DNA of 64,000 nt from an uncultured Bacteroidales bacterium (GTDB lineage: Bacteria > Bacteroidota > Bacteroidia > Bacteroidales > Paludibacteraceae), in contig ONGK01000012.1 in the NCBI GenBank assembly GCA_900317345.1, positions 1-64,000 of the forward strand. The letters are read 5' to 3'. Positions within the stretch are counted from its first letter, which is position 1. Each line of letters opens with the position of its first letter. The translations under genes and the position numbers were made by a program. Below the pieces are notes generated by a model. The model had not been told where the DNA came from and did not search any database. It saw nothing but the letters and a program-made list of their open reading frames with translations. Of this stretch, positions 35,543-45,147 are shown one piece after another.

Positions 35543-35782
35543 ATGGCAGAAATTGAAGCTAAAGTGAAAGCAATCATTGCTGATAAGCTTGGTGTAGAAG
35601 AGTCTCAAGTTACCAACGAGGCTAATTTCCAAACTGATCTGGGAGCAGATTCTCTGGACACTGTTGAGATGATCATGGAGTTCGAGAAGGAGTTCAATAT
35701 TGAAATTCCGGACGAGGATACTCAGAAGATTGCTACCGTAGGCGACGCTATCGCTTATGTAGAAAAGAAAGCCGGAAAGTAA
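35543..35782 (+). CDS. acpP: Acyl carrier protein
   Basis: 79 residues, acidic, four-helix [20 protein letters not shown] holds the phosphopantetheine-bearing Ser37 in the DSL motif. It carries growing acyl chains in fatty-acid synthesis and is the substrate of the FabF encoded next. A strong promoter lies upstream and a hairpin separates it from fabF, consistent with much higher output of AcpP than FabF. Confidence 0.97.
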   Translation: MAEIEAKVKAIIADKLGVEESQVTNEANFQTDLGADSLDTVEMIMEFEKEFNIEIPDEDTQKIATVGDAIAYVEKKAGK

Positions 35783-35803
35783 ATTTCTTTTTACATTAGT
35801 TTG

Positions 35804-35840
35804 CGAGTTTACGGGAAAACTGTAAACTCGTATGCTTTTT
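35804..35840 (+). terminator. Hairpin between acpP and fabF, probable partial terminator
   Basis: CGAGTTTAC (35804-35812) and GTAAACTCG (35822-35830) form a perfect 9-bp stem with a 9-base loop, followed by TATGCTTTTT. Since fabF has no clear promoter of its own, read-through is likely. Confidence 0.7.
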
Positions 35841-35859
35841 ATTTACACGTAGGATAATT

Positions 35860-37119
35860 ATGCAGTTAAGACGAGTTGTAATAACGGGACTCGGAGCATT
35901 GACTCCAGTGGGTAATTCCGCTCCGGAGACATGGGAAGCGCTGGTGAACGGCAAGAATGGTATTGCGCCTATCACTGCTTTTGACGCAACACTTTTCAAG
36001 ACGCATTTCGCGGGCGAAGTGAAGAACTTCGACCCGACACCGGTGATTGATCGCAAGGAGGCACGAAAGATGGACCGCTATTCTCAGTTCTCGGTATGCG
36101 TAGCAGATGAGGCCTTGAAGGACAGCGGACTGGATTTAGAACAAGAGGACCGCAGCCGTGTCGGTGTGATATGGGGTAGCGGAATGGGCGGTTTGCAGTC
36201 CACCGAGTCAGAAATCATTGATTTCGCAAAAGGAGACGGAGTACCCCGTTTCAACCCGTTCATGATACCGAAGGCTATTCCAAGCATTGCGGCAGGACAT
36301 ATATCCATCCGCTTCGGTTTGGGTGGTCCGAGCTATTCAGTGTCCACAGCCTGCTCGTCTTCCTCTCACGCAGTAGGTACAGCGTTTGACCAGATTCGTC
36401 TCGGTCATGCAGACGTGCTGCTGACCGGCGGTGCTGATGCCGATGTCACCTATACCGGCATCGGCGGCTTCAACTCGCTGCATGCCCTCTCTACACGCAA
36501 TGACTCACCGGAAACAGCCAGCCGTCCTTTCTCAAAATCCCGTGACGGCTTTGTATTGGGCGAAGGTGCGGCTTGTCTCATCTTAGAGGACTATGAACAT
36601 GCGAAGGCTCGTGGTGCAAAAATCTACGCCGAGATTATAGGTGAGGGAATGACTTCGGATGCCTACCACATGACAGCCCCGGACCCAGAAGGAAAGGGCG
36701 CTGAGCGGGTGATGCGCTTAGCCATCAAAGATGCAGGACTACAACCGGAACAGATTGATTTCATCAATACACACGGCACCTCCACTCCCTTAGGCGATGT
36801 GACGGAGGTGAAAGCTATCCAACGCGTCTTCGGCGAGCATGTATATGAGATGAACCTCGATTCAACCAAATCCATGACGGGTCATTTGATAGGCGCGACA
36901 GGTGCTGTAGAAGCATTAGCATGCATCATGGCGCTCAAGGACGGTATCATCCCGCCGACTATCAACCATGACCCGGAGGATATTGACGAGGAAATTGACT
37001 ACCGCATCAACTTTACGTTTGACAAGGCACAGAAACGCGATATCCGCTATGCTCTGAGTAATACCTTCGGGTTCGGCGGGCACAATGCGTGTCTGGTATT
37101 TAAGAAGTGGGAAGAGTGA
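35860..37119 (+). CDS. fabF: 3-oxoacyl-ACP synthase II (FabF)
   Basis: Condensing enzyme elongating acyl-ACP with malonyl-ACP. The catalytic triad is Cys165 (STACSSSSHA), His305 (NTHGTSTPLGD) and His342 (KSMTGHLIGA). The C-terminal NTFGFGGHNACLVF is the family signature. 419 residues. AcpP-FabF order is classical. Confidence 0.96.
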   Translation: MQLRRVVITGLGALTPVGNSAPETWEALVNGKNGIAPITAFDATLFKTHFAGEVKNFDPTPVIDRKEARKMDRYSQFSVCVADEALKDSGLDLEQEDRSRVGVIWGSGMGGLQSTESEIIDFAKGDGVPRFNPFMIPKAIPSIAAGHISIRFGLGGPSYSVSTACSSSSHAVGTAFDQIRLGHADVLLTGGADADVTYTGIGGFNSLHALSTRNDSPETASRPFSKSRDGFVLGEGAACLILEDYEHAKARGAKIYAEIIGEGMTSDAYHMTAPDPEGKGAERVMRLAIKDAGLQPEQIDFINTHGTSTPLGDVTEVKAIQRVFGEHVYEMNLDSTKSMTGHLIGATGAVEALACIMALKDGIIPPTINHDPEDIDEEIDYRINFTFDKAQKRDIRYALSNTFGFGGHNACLVFKKWEE

Positions 37120-37170
37120 CCCACATACACTATTCACTCTATTAGTCACCATAAATTTATTTAAGGTATT

Positions 37171-37365
37171 ATGATTACAAAAATTGGCGAAAATGCAGGC
37201 CTCGTATGGGGTGCTCTGCTGAATGGTGCTCAAGGTATTAAGGCTCTCAAGAAAGCTACCAAGCTGAAAAATGAGGAGTTGTACCTGGCACTCGGTTGGC
37301 TTGCTCGTGAGGGTAAACTCACCTTCAAAGAGACTGAGGCTGACTTGATTATTGCATTGGCTTAA
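37171..37365 (+). CDS. DUF2582 winged-helix protein
   Basis: 64 residues: [17 protein letters not shown] followed by [28 protein letters not shown] is the DUF2582 winged helix-turn-helix found across Bacteroidota. It may bind DNA, but no target is known. Two bases before asd, probably one transcript. Confidence 0.82.
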   Translation: MITKIGENAGLVWGALLNGAQGIKALKKATKLKNEELYLALGWLAREGKLTFKETEADLIIALA

Positions 37366-37367
37366 TC

Positions 37368-38369
37368 ATGGTAATTGCAATCGTAGGCGCCTCTGGCGCC
37401 GTCGGACAGGAACTGCTGCGTGTTCTCGAACAACGGCAGTTCCCGCTCTCCGAACTCCGATTATTCGGTTCAGAGCGGAGTGCCGGCACTAAGTATGAAT
37501 TCCGCAGCAAGCAATACGAAGTACAACTGCTGCAACACGACGACGCTTTCAAGGGCGTCGATATTGCTTTTGTCTCCGCGGGCGCAGGCGTATCACGCAC
37601 GTATGCGGAAGATATCACCCGTTTCGGGGCGATTATGATTGACAACTCCTCTGCATTCCGTATGGATGAGGATGTGCCGTTGGTGGTGCCAGAAGTAAAT
37701 GCCGCAGATGCGTTGAACCGTCCGCGCAACATCATTGCCAACCCGAATTGCACGACAATTCAGATGGTGGTGGCACTTCAGGCAATCGAGCGCATCAGCC
37801 ATATCAAGCGTGTACATGTGGCGACTTACCAGGCTGCTTCAGGCGCAGGCGCACAGGCGATGAAGGAGTTAGAGACACAATACCGCCAGGTGCTTAACGG
37901 CGAAGATGTGACGGTCAATAAGTTTGCCTATCAGTTGGCATATAACCTCATTCCTCATATTGATGTATTCACCGAGAACGGGTACACCAAAGAGGAGATG
38001 AAGATGTTCAACGAGACCAGAAAGATTATGCGCTCGGATGTCAAGGTCAGCGCTACATGTGTGCGTGTGCCATCACTTCGGGCACATAGCGAGAGTATCT
38101 GGGTGGAGACAGAGCGTCCGGTGAGCGTAGAGCAAGCTAAAGCTGCTTTTGAAAAAGCAGAAGGCTGCGTGCTCATGGATGAACCGGAGAAAAAAATTTA
38201 CCCTATGCCGCTGTTCCTCAGTGGCAAAGACGAAGTGTTCATCGGCCGAATCCGCAAGGACCTGACCGACGAAAACGGACTTAGTTTCTGGTGCGTGAGC
38301 GACCAGATACGCAAAGGTGCGGCCCTCAATGCCGTGCAAATAGCGGAATACCTGTTGCATCAACAATGA
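37368..38369 (+). CDS. asd: Aspartate-semialdehyde dehydrogenase
   Basis: Makes aspartate semialdehyde for lysine, threonine, methionine and diaminopimelate. The NADPH-binding [14 protein letters not shown] is at 8-21, and the active-site Cys128 in [23 protein letters not shown] holds the His and Arg of the substrate site. 333 residues. Overlaps the next gene with ATGA. Confidence 0.95.
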   Translation: MVIAIVGASGAVGQELLRVLEQRQFPLSELRLFGSERSAGTKYEFRSKQYEVQLLQHDDAFKGVDIAFVSAGAGVSRTYAEDITRFGAIMIDNSSAFRMDEDVPLVVPEVNAADALNRPRNIIANPNCTTIQMVVALQAIERISHIKRVHVATYQAASGAGAQAMKELETQYRQVLNGEDVTVNKFAYQLAYNLIPHIDVFTENGYTKEEMKMFNETRKIMRSDVKVSATCVRVPSLRAHSESIWVETERPVSVEQAKAAFEKAEGCVLMDEPEKKIYPMPLFLSGKDEVFIGRIRKDLTDENGLSFWCVSDQIRKGAALNAVQIAEYLLHQQ

Positions 38370-39631
38370 CTCATAGTTCATCCGAAATAGAAATAATGGC
38401 GCCCGTAGGGTGTTGGGAATCGCTGGCTGCGGCTATACAAGCCGGGGCGACCAGTGTCTATTTCGGCATTGAGCACCTCAATATGCGTGCCCGCAGTTCG
38501 GTCAATTTCACGACCGATGATATGCGGACCATCGTGGATACGTGCCGCGCAGCGGGTGTCAAGACCTATCTGACCGTCAATACCGTCATGTATCCAGAGG
38601 ACCTTCCGCTTATGCGGCAGATTGTGGATAAGGCGCATGAAGTGGGTGTGGATGCTATTATTGCGTCGGACATCGCCGTTATGCAGTACGCCAATACCAT
38701 CGGCCAAGAGGTGCATCTATCCACACAACTGAATATTGCCAACACGGAAGCGCTGAAGTTCTATGCGCAGTTCGCCGATGTTGTAGTTCTGGCGCGTGAG
38801 TTAAACATGGACCAAGTGGCATCTATCTATCGCGACATTGAGGAACAGCATATCTGCGGACACAACGGACAGCCGATACGTATCGAGATGTTCTGTCACG
38901 GAGCGCTCTGCATGGCAGTAAGCGGCAAGTGCTATCTGAGCCTCAATAATTATGGCCTATCCGCCAACCGCGGAGCTTGTGTGCAGGTATGCCGGCGCGG
39001 CTATACGGTGAAGGACAAGTCTTCGGATTTGGAATTGGATATTGATAACCAGTATATCATGTCACCAAAGGATTTGAAGACCATTCATTTCCTCAACAAA
39101 ATGCTGGATGCCGGTGTGCGTGTACTGAAAATCGAAGGACGGGCACGTGGTGCGGAATATGTAGATACCGTTGTGCGTTGCTATAAAGAGGCCGTAGAGG
39201 CTTGGCAGAAGGGAGAATACAACGATGACACGATTATCACGCCAAAGATAGCCGACTGGGAGGAACGCCTGAGCCGTGTATTCAATCGCGGGTTCTGGGA
39301 TGGTTACTATCTTGGTCAGCGGCTTGGCGAATGGACACATTCGTACGGCAACAAAGCCACACGGAAGAAAATGTACGCCGCAAAATGCACCAATTTCTTC
39401 AAGAACCTCAGTGTAGCAGAGTTTGTGGTAGAGGCTGTAGAGGCTATCGAAGAGGGGCAAGACCTGCTGATTACCGGCGAGACAACCGGTGTCTATGAAT
39501 GCAAGGCAGAAGGTTTACGTGATACAGACGGTCGACCTACTAAGCTTGTTAAACAGGGACAATACTTCTCAATCAAAACCGACCGACTTATTCGTCGGGG
39601 AGACAAGATGTATCTATGGGAGAAGGAATAA
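38366..39631 (+). CDS. Peptidase U32 family protein
   Basis: Start taken at 38366 (MTHSSSE) overlapping the asd stop by 4 bases; a longer frame from 38291 lies inside asd. U32 motifs are [26 protein letters not shown] near the N-terminus, [37 protein letters not shown] and [11 protein letters not shown], with Cys in positions likely to hold an Fe-S or zinc site, and [12 protein letters not shown]. 421 residues. Named for collagenase PrtC, but relatives act in tRNA or ubiquinone hydroxylation, so the activity is open. Confidence 0.88.
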   Translation: MTHSSSEIEIMAPVGCWESLAAAIQAGATSVYFGIEHLNMRARSSVNFTTDDMRTIVDTCRAAGVKTYLTVNTVMYPEDLPLMRQIVDKAHEVGVDAIIASDIAVMQYANTIGQEVHLSTQLNIANTEALKFYAQFADVVVLARELNMDQVASIYRDIEEQHICGHNGQPIRIEMFCHGALCMAVSGKCYLSLNNYGLSANRGACVQVCRRGYTVKDKSSDLELDIDNQYIMSPKDLKTIHFLNKMLDAGVRVLKIEGRARGAEYVDTVVRCYKEAVEAWQKGEYNDDTIITPKIADWEERLSRVFNRGFWDGYYLGQRLGEWTHSYGNKATRKKMYAAKCTNFFKNLSVAEFVVEAVEAIEEGQDLLITGETTGVYECKAEGLRDTDGRPTKLVKQGQYFSIKTDRLIRRGDKMYLWEKE

Positions 39632-40272
39632 CACATATTATATCTCCGCTCAGCGCACCTTGGTGCGGATGGGTCATGCTCGGTCTAATGGTGTGCTGCA
39701 TTCTCAGTGAGTTCTTTCAGCCCGGAATCATCAGCCAGGCAACCGCCTCTCTGCGTGTACGAACCAACCGAATGTATAAAGATGCACCTGTACATTTCTT
39801 CGGGCAGATATGCATCAACCTCTTCCGCTTCGGCACAATAGCGATGCTACTTTGCCTCTGTTTTTACACGCAAGGGCAGTTCTCCTTCTTGTCCTATTTA
39901 GCGATTAATGCACTTCTTGTTGCGGTAATGGTTGTGAAGATGATCGGCAATGTGGTGCTTGATTATACTTTCTCGCTCTCTCGCCGCTTTGGTGGAGCGT
40001 ACGAGCATTATGCCAATATCGCCACGCTGATATGCCTGCTGATATGGCCAGCAGTGCTTATATTAATACATATCGGCACTCCCGTTGCGTGCTGTTGGAC
40101 GTTGGGAGTGGCAGCTTTCCTATTCATCGCTCTGTGGGTGTACCGCAGTGCGGCTCAATATATCACATCACCGGTAGCATTGCTGTATATGTTGCTATAC
40201 TGGTGTACAATGGAGTTGCTGCCCATGGCGGCACTCGTCTATCTCTCGGAAATAACGATAACAACCATATGA
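39616..40272 (+). CDS. DUF4271 membrane protein
   Basis: 218 residues with about six hydrophobic helices, matching DUF4271, a Bacteroidota family. Starts 16 bases inside the U32 gene and ends with an ATGA overlap with hemD. The consistent position before hemD in Bacteroidales suggests cotranscription, not a known role in heme. Confidence 0.78.
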   Translation: MGEGITHIISPLSAPWCGWVMLGLMVCCILSEFFQPGIISQATASLRVRTNRMYKDAPVHFFGQICINLFRFGTIAMLLCLCFYTQGQFSFLSYLAINALLVAVMVVKMIGNVVLDYTFSLSRRFGGAYEHYANIATLICLLIWPAVLILIHIGTPVACCWTLGVAAFLFIALWVYRSAAQYITSPVALLYMLLYWCTMELLPMAALVYLSEITITTI

Positions 40273-41015
40273 AAACAAAGATTCTATTCTCACAACCACG
40301 TCCTGAAACGGCGCATAACCCGTACTCGCGTTTGGAGGAGCAGTTTGATGTACAGTGTGATTTCTATCAGTTTATTCACATTGAGGGACTTACAGCGCGT
40401 GAGTTTCGTCAGCAGCACATCAACCCATTGGACTATACTGCCGTAATCCTCAATTCAAAACTGGGTGCGGAGCACTATTTTCGTATGTGCGAGGAGATGC
40501 GGTTGAATGTGCCGGACTCTATGCATTACTACTGCAATACCGAGCAAGTCGGGCTCTATCTGCAGAAGTTTATCAACTATCGAAAGCGCAAAGTATTCTT
40601 CCCAGAGACTGGAAACAAATTCGAAGACCTGCTACCCGCTATGCACCGTCGGCCTAACGAAAAGTACATGATGGTGCTATCTGACATCCATACGGACGAC
40701 CAGATAAACATGTTTGCGCAAAATGGCATTGAAGTAACGCCAGCTATTATGTATCGCACCGTAACGACTGCATGGCCGAAGGAAAAGCCTTTCGACTATG
40801 ATATAGTAGCTCTCTTCACGCCGGCGGGTGTGACATCTCTGCGCGAGAATTTCCCCGACTGGCAACAAGGCAAGACACTTATCGCCGCTTTCGGAGAAGG
40901 AACTATCCGTTCCCTTGAAGAAGCCGGGTATCGTGTGGACATAGAAGCAGCACCGGGCAAGCCATTTGCCTCACTTCCTATGGCCATTGCCGACTATCTG
41001 GATAAGCATGCCTAA
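40269..41015 (+). CDS. hemD: Uroporphyrinogen-III synthase (HemD)-like
   Basis: Closes the tetrapyrrole ring from hydroxymethylbilane in heme and siroheme synthesis. Start at 40269 (MKTKILFSQPRP) overlapping the DUF4271 stop. The two-domain HemD pattern is weak in sequence but recognisable: ILFSQPRPE, AVILNSKLGAEHYF, VALFTPAGVTSLRENF and AAFGEGTIRSLEEAG. 248 residues. Overlaps rnpA by 8 bases. The family is poorly conserved, so annotation relies partly on gene order. Confidence 0.8.
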   Translation: MKTKILFSQPRPETAHNPYSRLEEQFDVQCDFYQFIHIEGLTAREFRQQHINPLDYTAVILNSKLGAEHYFRMCEEMRLNVPDSMHYYCNTEQVGLYLQKFINYRKRKVFFPETGNKFEDLLPAMHRRPNEKYMMVLSDIHTDDQINMFAQNGIEVTPAIMYRTVTTAWPKEKPFDYDIVALFTPAGVTSLRENFPDWQQGKTLIAAFGEGTIRSLEEAGYRVDIEAAPGKPFASLPMAIADYLDKHA

Positions 41016-41361
41016 TACCTTTCCAAAATATAACAAACTCTGCGGAAAGGAACGTATAGCCACGCTCTACAAGGATGGCAAGCGTTTTACGGCGTGGCCA
41101 TTGCGCATTACATGGCTGCCGACCGAAGGAACAGAAACAACACAAATCCTTATATGGGCACCTAAATCGCTCTTCAAGCATGCCGTTCAACGCAATCATT
41201 TGCGACGACTGATGCGTGAGGCGTATAGGTTGCACCAGGACCTCCTGAGTGAAGAGCATTATTTGATTGCCTTCAACTATATGGACAAAGAAGAACAACC
41301 ATACGCGGTTATAGAGAAAGCAGTATGCAAGGCACTGAAAAAAATAGCAAGTCTCCATTAA
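41008..41361 (+). CDS. rnpA: Ribonuclease P protein component
   Basis: Protein partner of the RNase P RNA that matures tRNA 5' ends. Start at 41008 ([20 protein letters not shown]). The RNR-type signature is [19 protein letters not shown]. 117 residues, basic. Overlaps hemD by 8 bases and yidD by 37 bases in another frame. Confidence 0.92.
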   Translation: MPNTFPKYNKLCGKERIATLYKDGKRFTAWPLRITWLPTEGTETTQILIWAPKSLFKHAVQRNHLRRLMREAYRLHQDLLSEEHYLIAFNYMDKEEQPYAVIEKAVCKALKKIASLH

Positions 41362-41594
41362 CAGAAGATACATGGAAGATATGGCTGCGAAAGGTATTCC
41401 TTCTTCCCGTCTACTTCTATCGTGTCTTCATTTCGCCGCTCACTCCTCCTTCGTGCCGCTTCACACCCACATGCAGCCAGTATATGGTAGAAGCCGTACT
41501 CAAATACGGAATCTTCAAAGGCGGCTGGCTGGGTATTAAACGTATTCTGCGATGCCATCCTTGGGGCGGCTCCGGTTACGACCCGGTTCCTTGA
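41325..41594 (+). CDS. yidD: Membrane protein insertion efficiency factor YidD
   Basis: 89 residues with the family motifs [19 protein letters not shown] and [12 protein letters not shown]. It assists YidC-dependent membrane protein insertion. Adjacent to rnpA as in most bacteria, with a 37-base overlap that places its start inside the rnpA gene. Confidence 0.93.
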   Translation: MQGTEKNSKSPLTEDTWKIWLRKVFLLPVYFYRVFISPLTPPSCRFTPTCSQYMVEAVLKYGIFKGGWLGIKRILRCHPWGGSGYDPVP

Positions 41595-41640
41595 TAGTAA
41601 CTTTGTCACGATAAACCATTAAACTGTTAATACATCATAA

Positions 41641-42321
41641 ATGCGAATAGATATTATCACTTGCTGTCCCGAACTGCTGGAATCCCCACTTAACCACTCC
41701 ATTATTCAACGCGCAAAGAACAAAGGGCTTTGCGAGATATATGTACATAACTTGCGCGACTGGACCTTAGACAAGCACCGTAAGGTGGATGACTATGCTT
41801 TCGGTTTCGGGGCAGGAATGGTGCTACAGATAGAGCCTATAGACCGCCTCATCACACATCTCACCTCAGAACGTCATTATGATGAAATTATCTTCACAGC
41901 GCCAGATGGAGAACGCTTTGACCAGAAAGCGGCGAATGAGCTCTCGCTCAAGGAGAATATCATCATCCTTTGCGGGCATTACAAAGGCGTTGACCAACGT
42001 GTGCGCGATCATCTAATTACGCGCGAGTACAGCATCGGTGATTTTGTGCTAACCGGTGGTGAAATGCCGGCGGCAATGATGACAGACGCTATCGTACGAC
42101 TTCTTCCTGGGGCGCTTGGAGATGTCGAATCCGCTCTCAATGATTCATTTCAAGACGGACTGCTCGAATCGGGTGTCTATACACGCCCAGCAGAATACAA
42201 GGGATGGAAAGTGCCAGAGATTCTTCTTAGCGGTCACCAAGCAAAGATAGAGGAGTGGCTATATGAACAATCACTGGAGCACACCCAACAGAGAAGACCC
42301 GATTTGCTAGAAGAAGAATAA
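41641..42321 (+). CDS. trmD: tRNA (guanine37-N1)-methyltransferase TrmD
   Basis: SPOUT methyltransferase making m1G37 to prevent frameshifting. [40 protein letters not shown] and [16 protein letters not shown] form the trefoil knot. [39 protein letters not shown] is the C-terminal hallmark. 226 residues. Gly-Phe in the DDY loop replaces the usual Gly-Gly, a mild variant. The last of the plus-strand cluster. Confidence 0.95.
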   Translation: MRIDIITCCPELLESPLNHSIIQRAKNKGLCEIYVHNLRDWTLDKHRKVDDYAFGFGAGMVLQIEPIDRLITHLTSERHYDEIIFTAPDGERFDQKAANELSLKENIIILCGHYKGVDQRVRDHLITREYSIGDFVLTGGEMPAAMMTDAIVRLLPGALGDVESALNDSFQDGLLESGVYTRPAEYKGWKVPEILLSGHQAKIEEWLYEQSLEHTQQRRPDLLEEE

Positions 42322-42403
42322 AACATTCTATTTGAGAAATACGGTTACTTTTGCAAAGTGCAAATTGCATTTTTATGTTTTATAGCATTTTTTTTTCAAA
42401 ATA

Positions 42404-42435
42404 TTTGGTCATATTGTCAAAAAGCAGTACTTTTG
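42404..42435 (+). promoter_or_regulatory. Promoter of the 42.4-kb small RNA candidate
   Basis: TTTG (42404-42407), a 20-nt spacer ending in GCAG, then TACTTTTG (42428-42435). It has the same geometry as the tRNA promoters. Confidence 0.8.
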
Positions 42436-42441
42436 CACCGT

Positions 42442-42513
42442 GTTTTTCATGGTATTAGATTTAAGGTTAAGTAAAAAGATTGGGTTGTCGGGAGACAACC
42501 TTCTTTGTTTTTA
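42442..42513 (+). ncRNA. Candidate small RNA, about 70 nt, own promoter and terminator
   Basis: Between trmD and the convergent membrane-protein gene there is a complete unit: promoter, then about 40 bases without an open reading frame of note (containing GGTATTAGATTTAAGG), then the terminator stem GGTTGTC/GACAACC. The short length and lack of a protein suggest a regulatory RNA. I have the impression that similar sequence recurs in Bacteroidales, but I cannot check it. Alternatively the leader of something lost. Confidence 0.6.
42483..42513 (+). terminator. Terminator of the small RNA candidate
   Basis: GGTTGTC (42483-42489) and GACAACC (42494-42500) form a perfect 7-bp stem with loop GGGA, followed by TTCTTTGTTTTT. 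Confidence 0.8.
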
Positions 42514-42519
42514 TACCAT

Positions 42520-43044
42520 TTAGCGAGAACGGAGCGCGTGGCGAGCAATAGCAGAAGCAAGCCAAGCAAAGATAGAGACACCCGTGGGAATCCACCCCAC
42601 GGCATTTTCTTTCACGAAGAAGTCAGCCCATGGATTGAGTATCCATCCCTGAGTAATAAAGAGCGCCGCCCAGATAGCCACTAGAGTATACCCGATAAGC
42701 GTAGACAGAAATGCATGGAAACTAAAAAGATTCTGGACCACAAGATATATCCATATCGGAATTATCAGGAATACGACTGTCGGCAACCAATAAGAGGCGA
42801 TACCCAATAATAACGCCACCTGAAAACATTCTTCCACAGAACTTGTATAGCGCTTAATTCGGCTTATAATCAAGATACATAATTGCACTACAGCCGCAAC
42901 AAGAAAACCGAACCAGTAATTATGGTTGGCTATTCCGTCCAAGTCCACCCAAACCAACACAGGCAGAAGAGCACCACCTATTGCCAGCAGCCAAAAGACT
43001 ACCGGCAACAGATGGTATAATATCGCTTGTGTGTGTCGTCTCAC
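42520..43044 (-). CDS. Multi-span membrane protein of unknown function
   Basis: 174 residues with about five hydrophobic helices (for example HLLPVVFWLLAIGGALLPVLVWV, YWFGFLVAAVVQLCILII) and a short basic C-terminus (IARHALRSR). I do not recognise the family. The ATG overlaps the stop of the M3 peptidase gene by 4 bases, so it is translated with it. The convergent small RNA ends six bases from its stop. Confidence 0.7.
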   Translation of the reverse strand: MRRHTQAILYHLLPVVFWLLAIGGALLPVLVWVDLDGIANHNYWFGFLVAAVVQLCILIISRIKRYTSSVEECFQVALLLGIASYWLPTVVFLIIPIWIYLVVQNLFSFHAFLSTLIGYTLVAIWAALFITQGWILNPWADFFVKENAVGWIPTGVSIFAWLASAIARHALRSR

Positions 43045-45140
43045 TCGATAAAGCCTTTGCGGCGGAGCAGGTTCTTCGGGTCGGCCTCCTTGCCACGGAA
43101 CTCAAGATACAACTCCTGTGCGTCACGCGTACCACCTTGCTCGAGCAAATGACGGAAGCGCTTTGCTGTTTCTGCGTCGAATAGGTCACCAGTCTCTTTG
43201 AAGGCAGCGAAGGCGTCTGCATCCAGCACGGCTGCCCATGTATAGCTGTAATAGCCGGCCTCGTAGCCCGTGGTGAAAATATGATTGTAGAACGTGGGAC
43301 GGTAACGAACGATAATCTCGTCAATCATACCCATTTTATCCAGACTCTTCTTTTCAAAAGCATCTACGTCCAGACCCTCTGCACTCGTCAACTCATGGAA
43401 ATCCATGTCGAGGATAGAAGCCGACAGCAGTTCTGTTGTCACAAATCCCTGGTTAAATTTACCAGCCTTATTGATTTTTTCTATCAGTTCATCGGGAATG
43501 ACTTCGCCTGTCTGATAATGGAAAGCATATGTCTTCAGCACCTCCGGTTCATAAGCGTAGTTCTCCATGAATTGGCTCGGCAATTCCACGAAGTCGCGCG
43601 GCACACGCGTACCACTCAGACTCTTGTAGTGCGCCTTGCTCATCAGTCCATGCAGGGCGTGACCAAACTCATGGAACAGCGTCTCTACATCGTCCATTGA
43701 GAGCAGCGATGGATTGCCGGCGGTAGGTTTGTTGAAATTACCTACATTGATAATCACAGGACGGTGATCCACGCCTTCTGCATCCACATACTGCGGCAGG
43801 ATTTCATTCATCCATGCGCCCGGACGCTTTCCTGCACGCGGGAAATAATCGGTGTAGAGAATACCTACCAGTGCGCCTTCAGCGTCTGTCACTTTGAATA
43901 CCTCCACTTCGGGGTTGTACACCGGCATATTCTCCAGTTTCTCGAACTGAAGTCCGTAAAGCTTAGTTGCCACGCCAAATGCACCTTTGCGAACGTTGGA
44001 GAGCTCGAAGTACGGCTTGATTTCCTCCTCGTCAAGGGCATATTTGGCTTTGCGCAGTTTCTCTGCGTAGTACCACCAGTCCCAAGGTTGGAGTTTCTCG
44101 CCCGGCAGGTCCTCGTCCAGCAGTTTCTGCAGTTCAGCAGCCTCACGTTTGGCAGCAGCGAGTGACGGAGCCCATACGGATGCCAGAAAAGCATCTACGG
44201 TCTGATGGTTCATCGCCATGCAATCCGAGAGGATATAGTCGGCAGGATTATCGTAGCCAAACAGTTTGGCTTTCTCAATACGCAGTTCCATCTCGCGGAT
44301 GATGACGGCTTTGTTGTCGTTCTCGTTGCCGTGGTTGCCACGGGTGGTGTAGTCCAGCAGCAACTGTTTGCGCAGTTCTCGATTCTCGCAATATTGCAGT
44401 ACCGGTGTAAAGGAAGTGCGCTTCGGTGTGAAGAGCCATTCGCCCGGATGACCTGCTGCGGCTGCTTCTTCTGCTGCTGCAGCCTTGGCGCTCTCCGGCA
44501 GACCTGCCAAGAGTTTCTCATCCGTGACAAAGCGTTTTACGTCATCGCTGTTGGTCTCGGCCACAACATTGTTACCGAATTTGAGCGAGAGAAGCGCCAA
44601 TTCCTGGTTAATCTCTTTGAGACGCTCTTTTTTATCTTCGGGAAGGTTAGCACCGTTGTCCGCGAAGTTCTTGTAGGTCTGCGTGACCAAACGCATTTGC
44701 TCCGGATTGAGTCCTAACTGCTCACGCTGGCCATACACGGCCTTCACGCGCTGGAATAGTTTGTCGTTGAGGATGATGCCGTCGCTCAGTTCGCTCATCA
44801 TTGGACTCACTTTCTCGGCTATTTCATTCATCTCATTGTTGCCGTCAGCCTCCAGCACATTGAAGAACACACCTACCGCGCGGTCCAACAATGAACCTGT
44901 GCGGTCCAGTGCCACTATGGTATTCTCGAATGTAGGCTCTGCCTCGTTATTGGCGATGGCCTCCACTTCCGCTTTCTGCTCCGTGATGGCGGTCTCAAAA
45001 GCCGGCAGATAATGTTTCAACTCAATCTTGTCAAATGCCGGTACACCATAGGGTGTGTTCGGCTGCTCCAACAAGGGATTCGATTTGTTGCAAGCGAACA
45101 AACTCATAGCTAATGCTCCTAAAATAATGATTTTTTTCAT
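43041..45140 (-). CDS. M3-family peptidyl-dipeptidase (Dcp/oligopeptidase) lipoprotein
   Basis: Zinc metallopeptidase cutting short peptides. The zinc motif HEFGH is at 490-494 in ETLFHEFGHALHGLMSKAHY, with the downstream Glu in ELPSQFMENYAYEPEVL. Start at 45140 (MKKIIIL) gives a lipobox LFAC (Cys17), so it is probably periplasmic, unlike cytosolic OpdA. The Dcp-type C-terminus has IFTTGYEAGYYSYTWAAVLDADAF. 699 residues. Seven bases after the AsmA gene. Confidence 0.92.
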   Translation of the reverse strand: MKKIIILGALAMSLFACNKSNPLLEQPNTPYGVPAFDKIELKHYLPAFETAITEQKAEVEAIANNEAEPTFENTIVALDRTGSLLDRAVGVFFNVLEADGNNEMNEIAEKVSPMMSELSDGIILNDKLFQRVKAVYGQREQLGLNPEQMRLVTQTYKNFADNGANLPEDKKERLKEINQELALLSLKFGNNVVAETNSDDVKRFVTDEKLLAGLPESAKAAAAEEAAAAGHPGEWLFTPKRTSFTPVLQYCENRELRKQLLLDYTTRGNHGNENDNKAVIIREMELRIEKAKLFGYDNPADYILSDCMAMNHQTVDAFLASVWAPSLAAAKREAAELQKLLDEDLPGEKLQPWDWWYYAEKLRKAKYALDEEEIKPYFELSNVRKGAFGVATKLYGLQFEKLENMPVYNPEVEVFKVTDAEGALVGILYTDYFPRAGKRPGAWMNEILPQYVDAEGVDHRPVIINVGNFNKPTAGNPSLLSMDDVETLFHEFGHALHGLMSKAHYKSLSGTRVPRDFVELPSQFMENYAYEPEVLKTYAFHYQTGEVIPDELIEKINKAGKFNQGFVTTELLSASILDMDFHELTSAEGLDVDAFEKKSLDKMGMIDEIIVRYRPTFYNHIFTTGYEAGYYSYTWAAVLDADAFAAFKETGDLFDAETAKRFRHLLEQGGTRDAQELYLEFRGKEADPKNLLRRKGFIE

Positions 45141-45147
45141 AACAATG

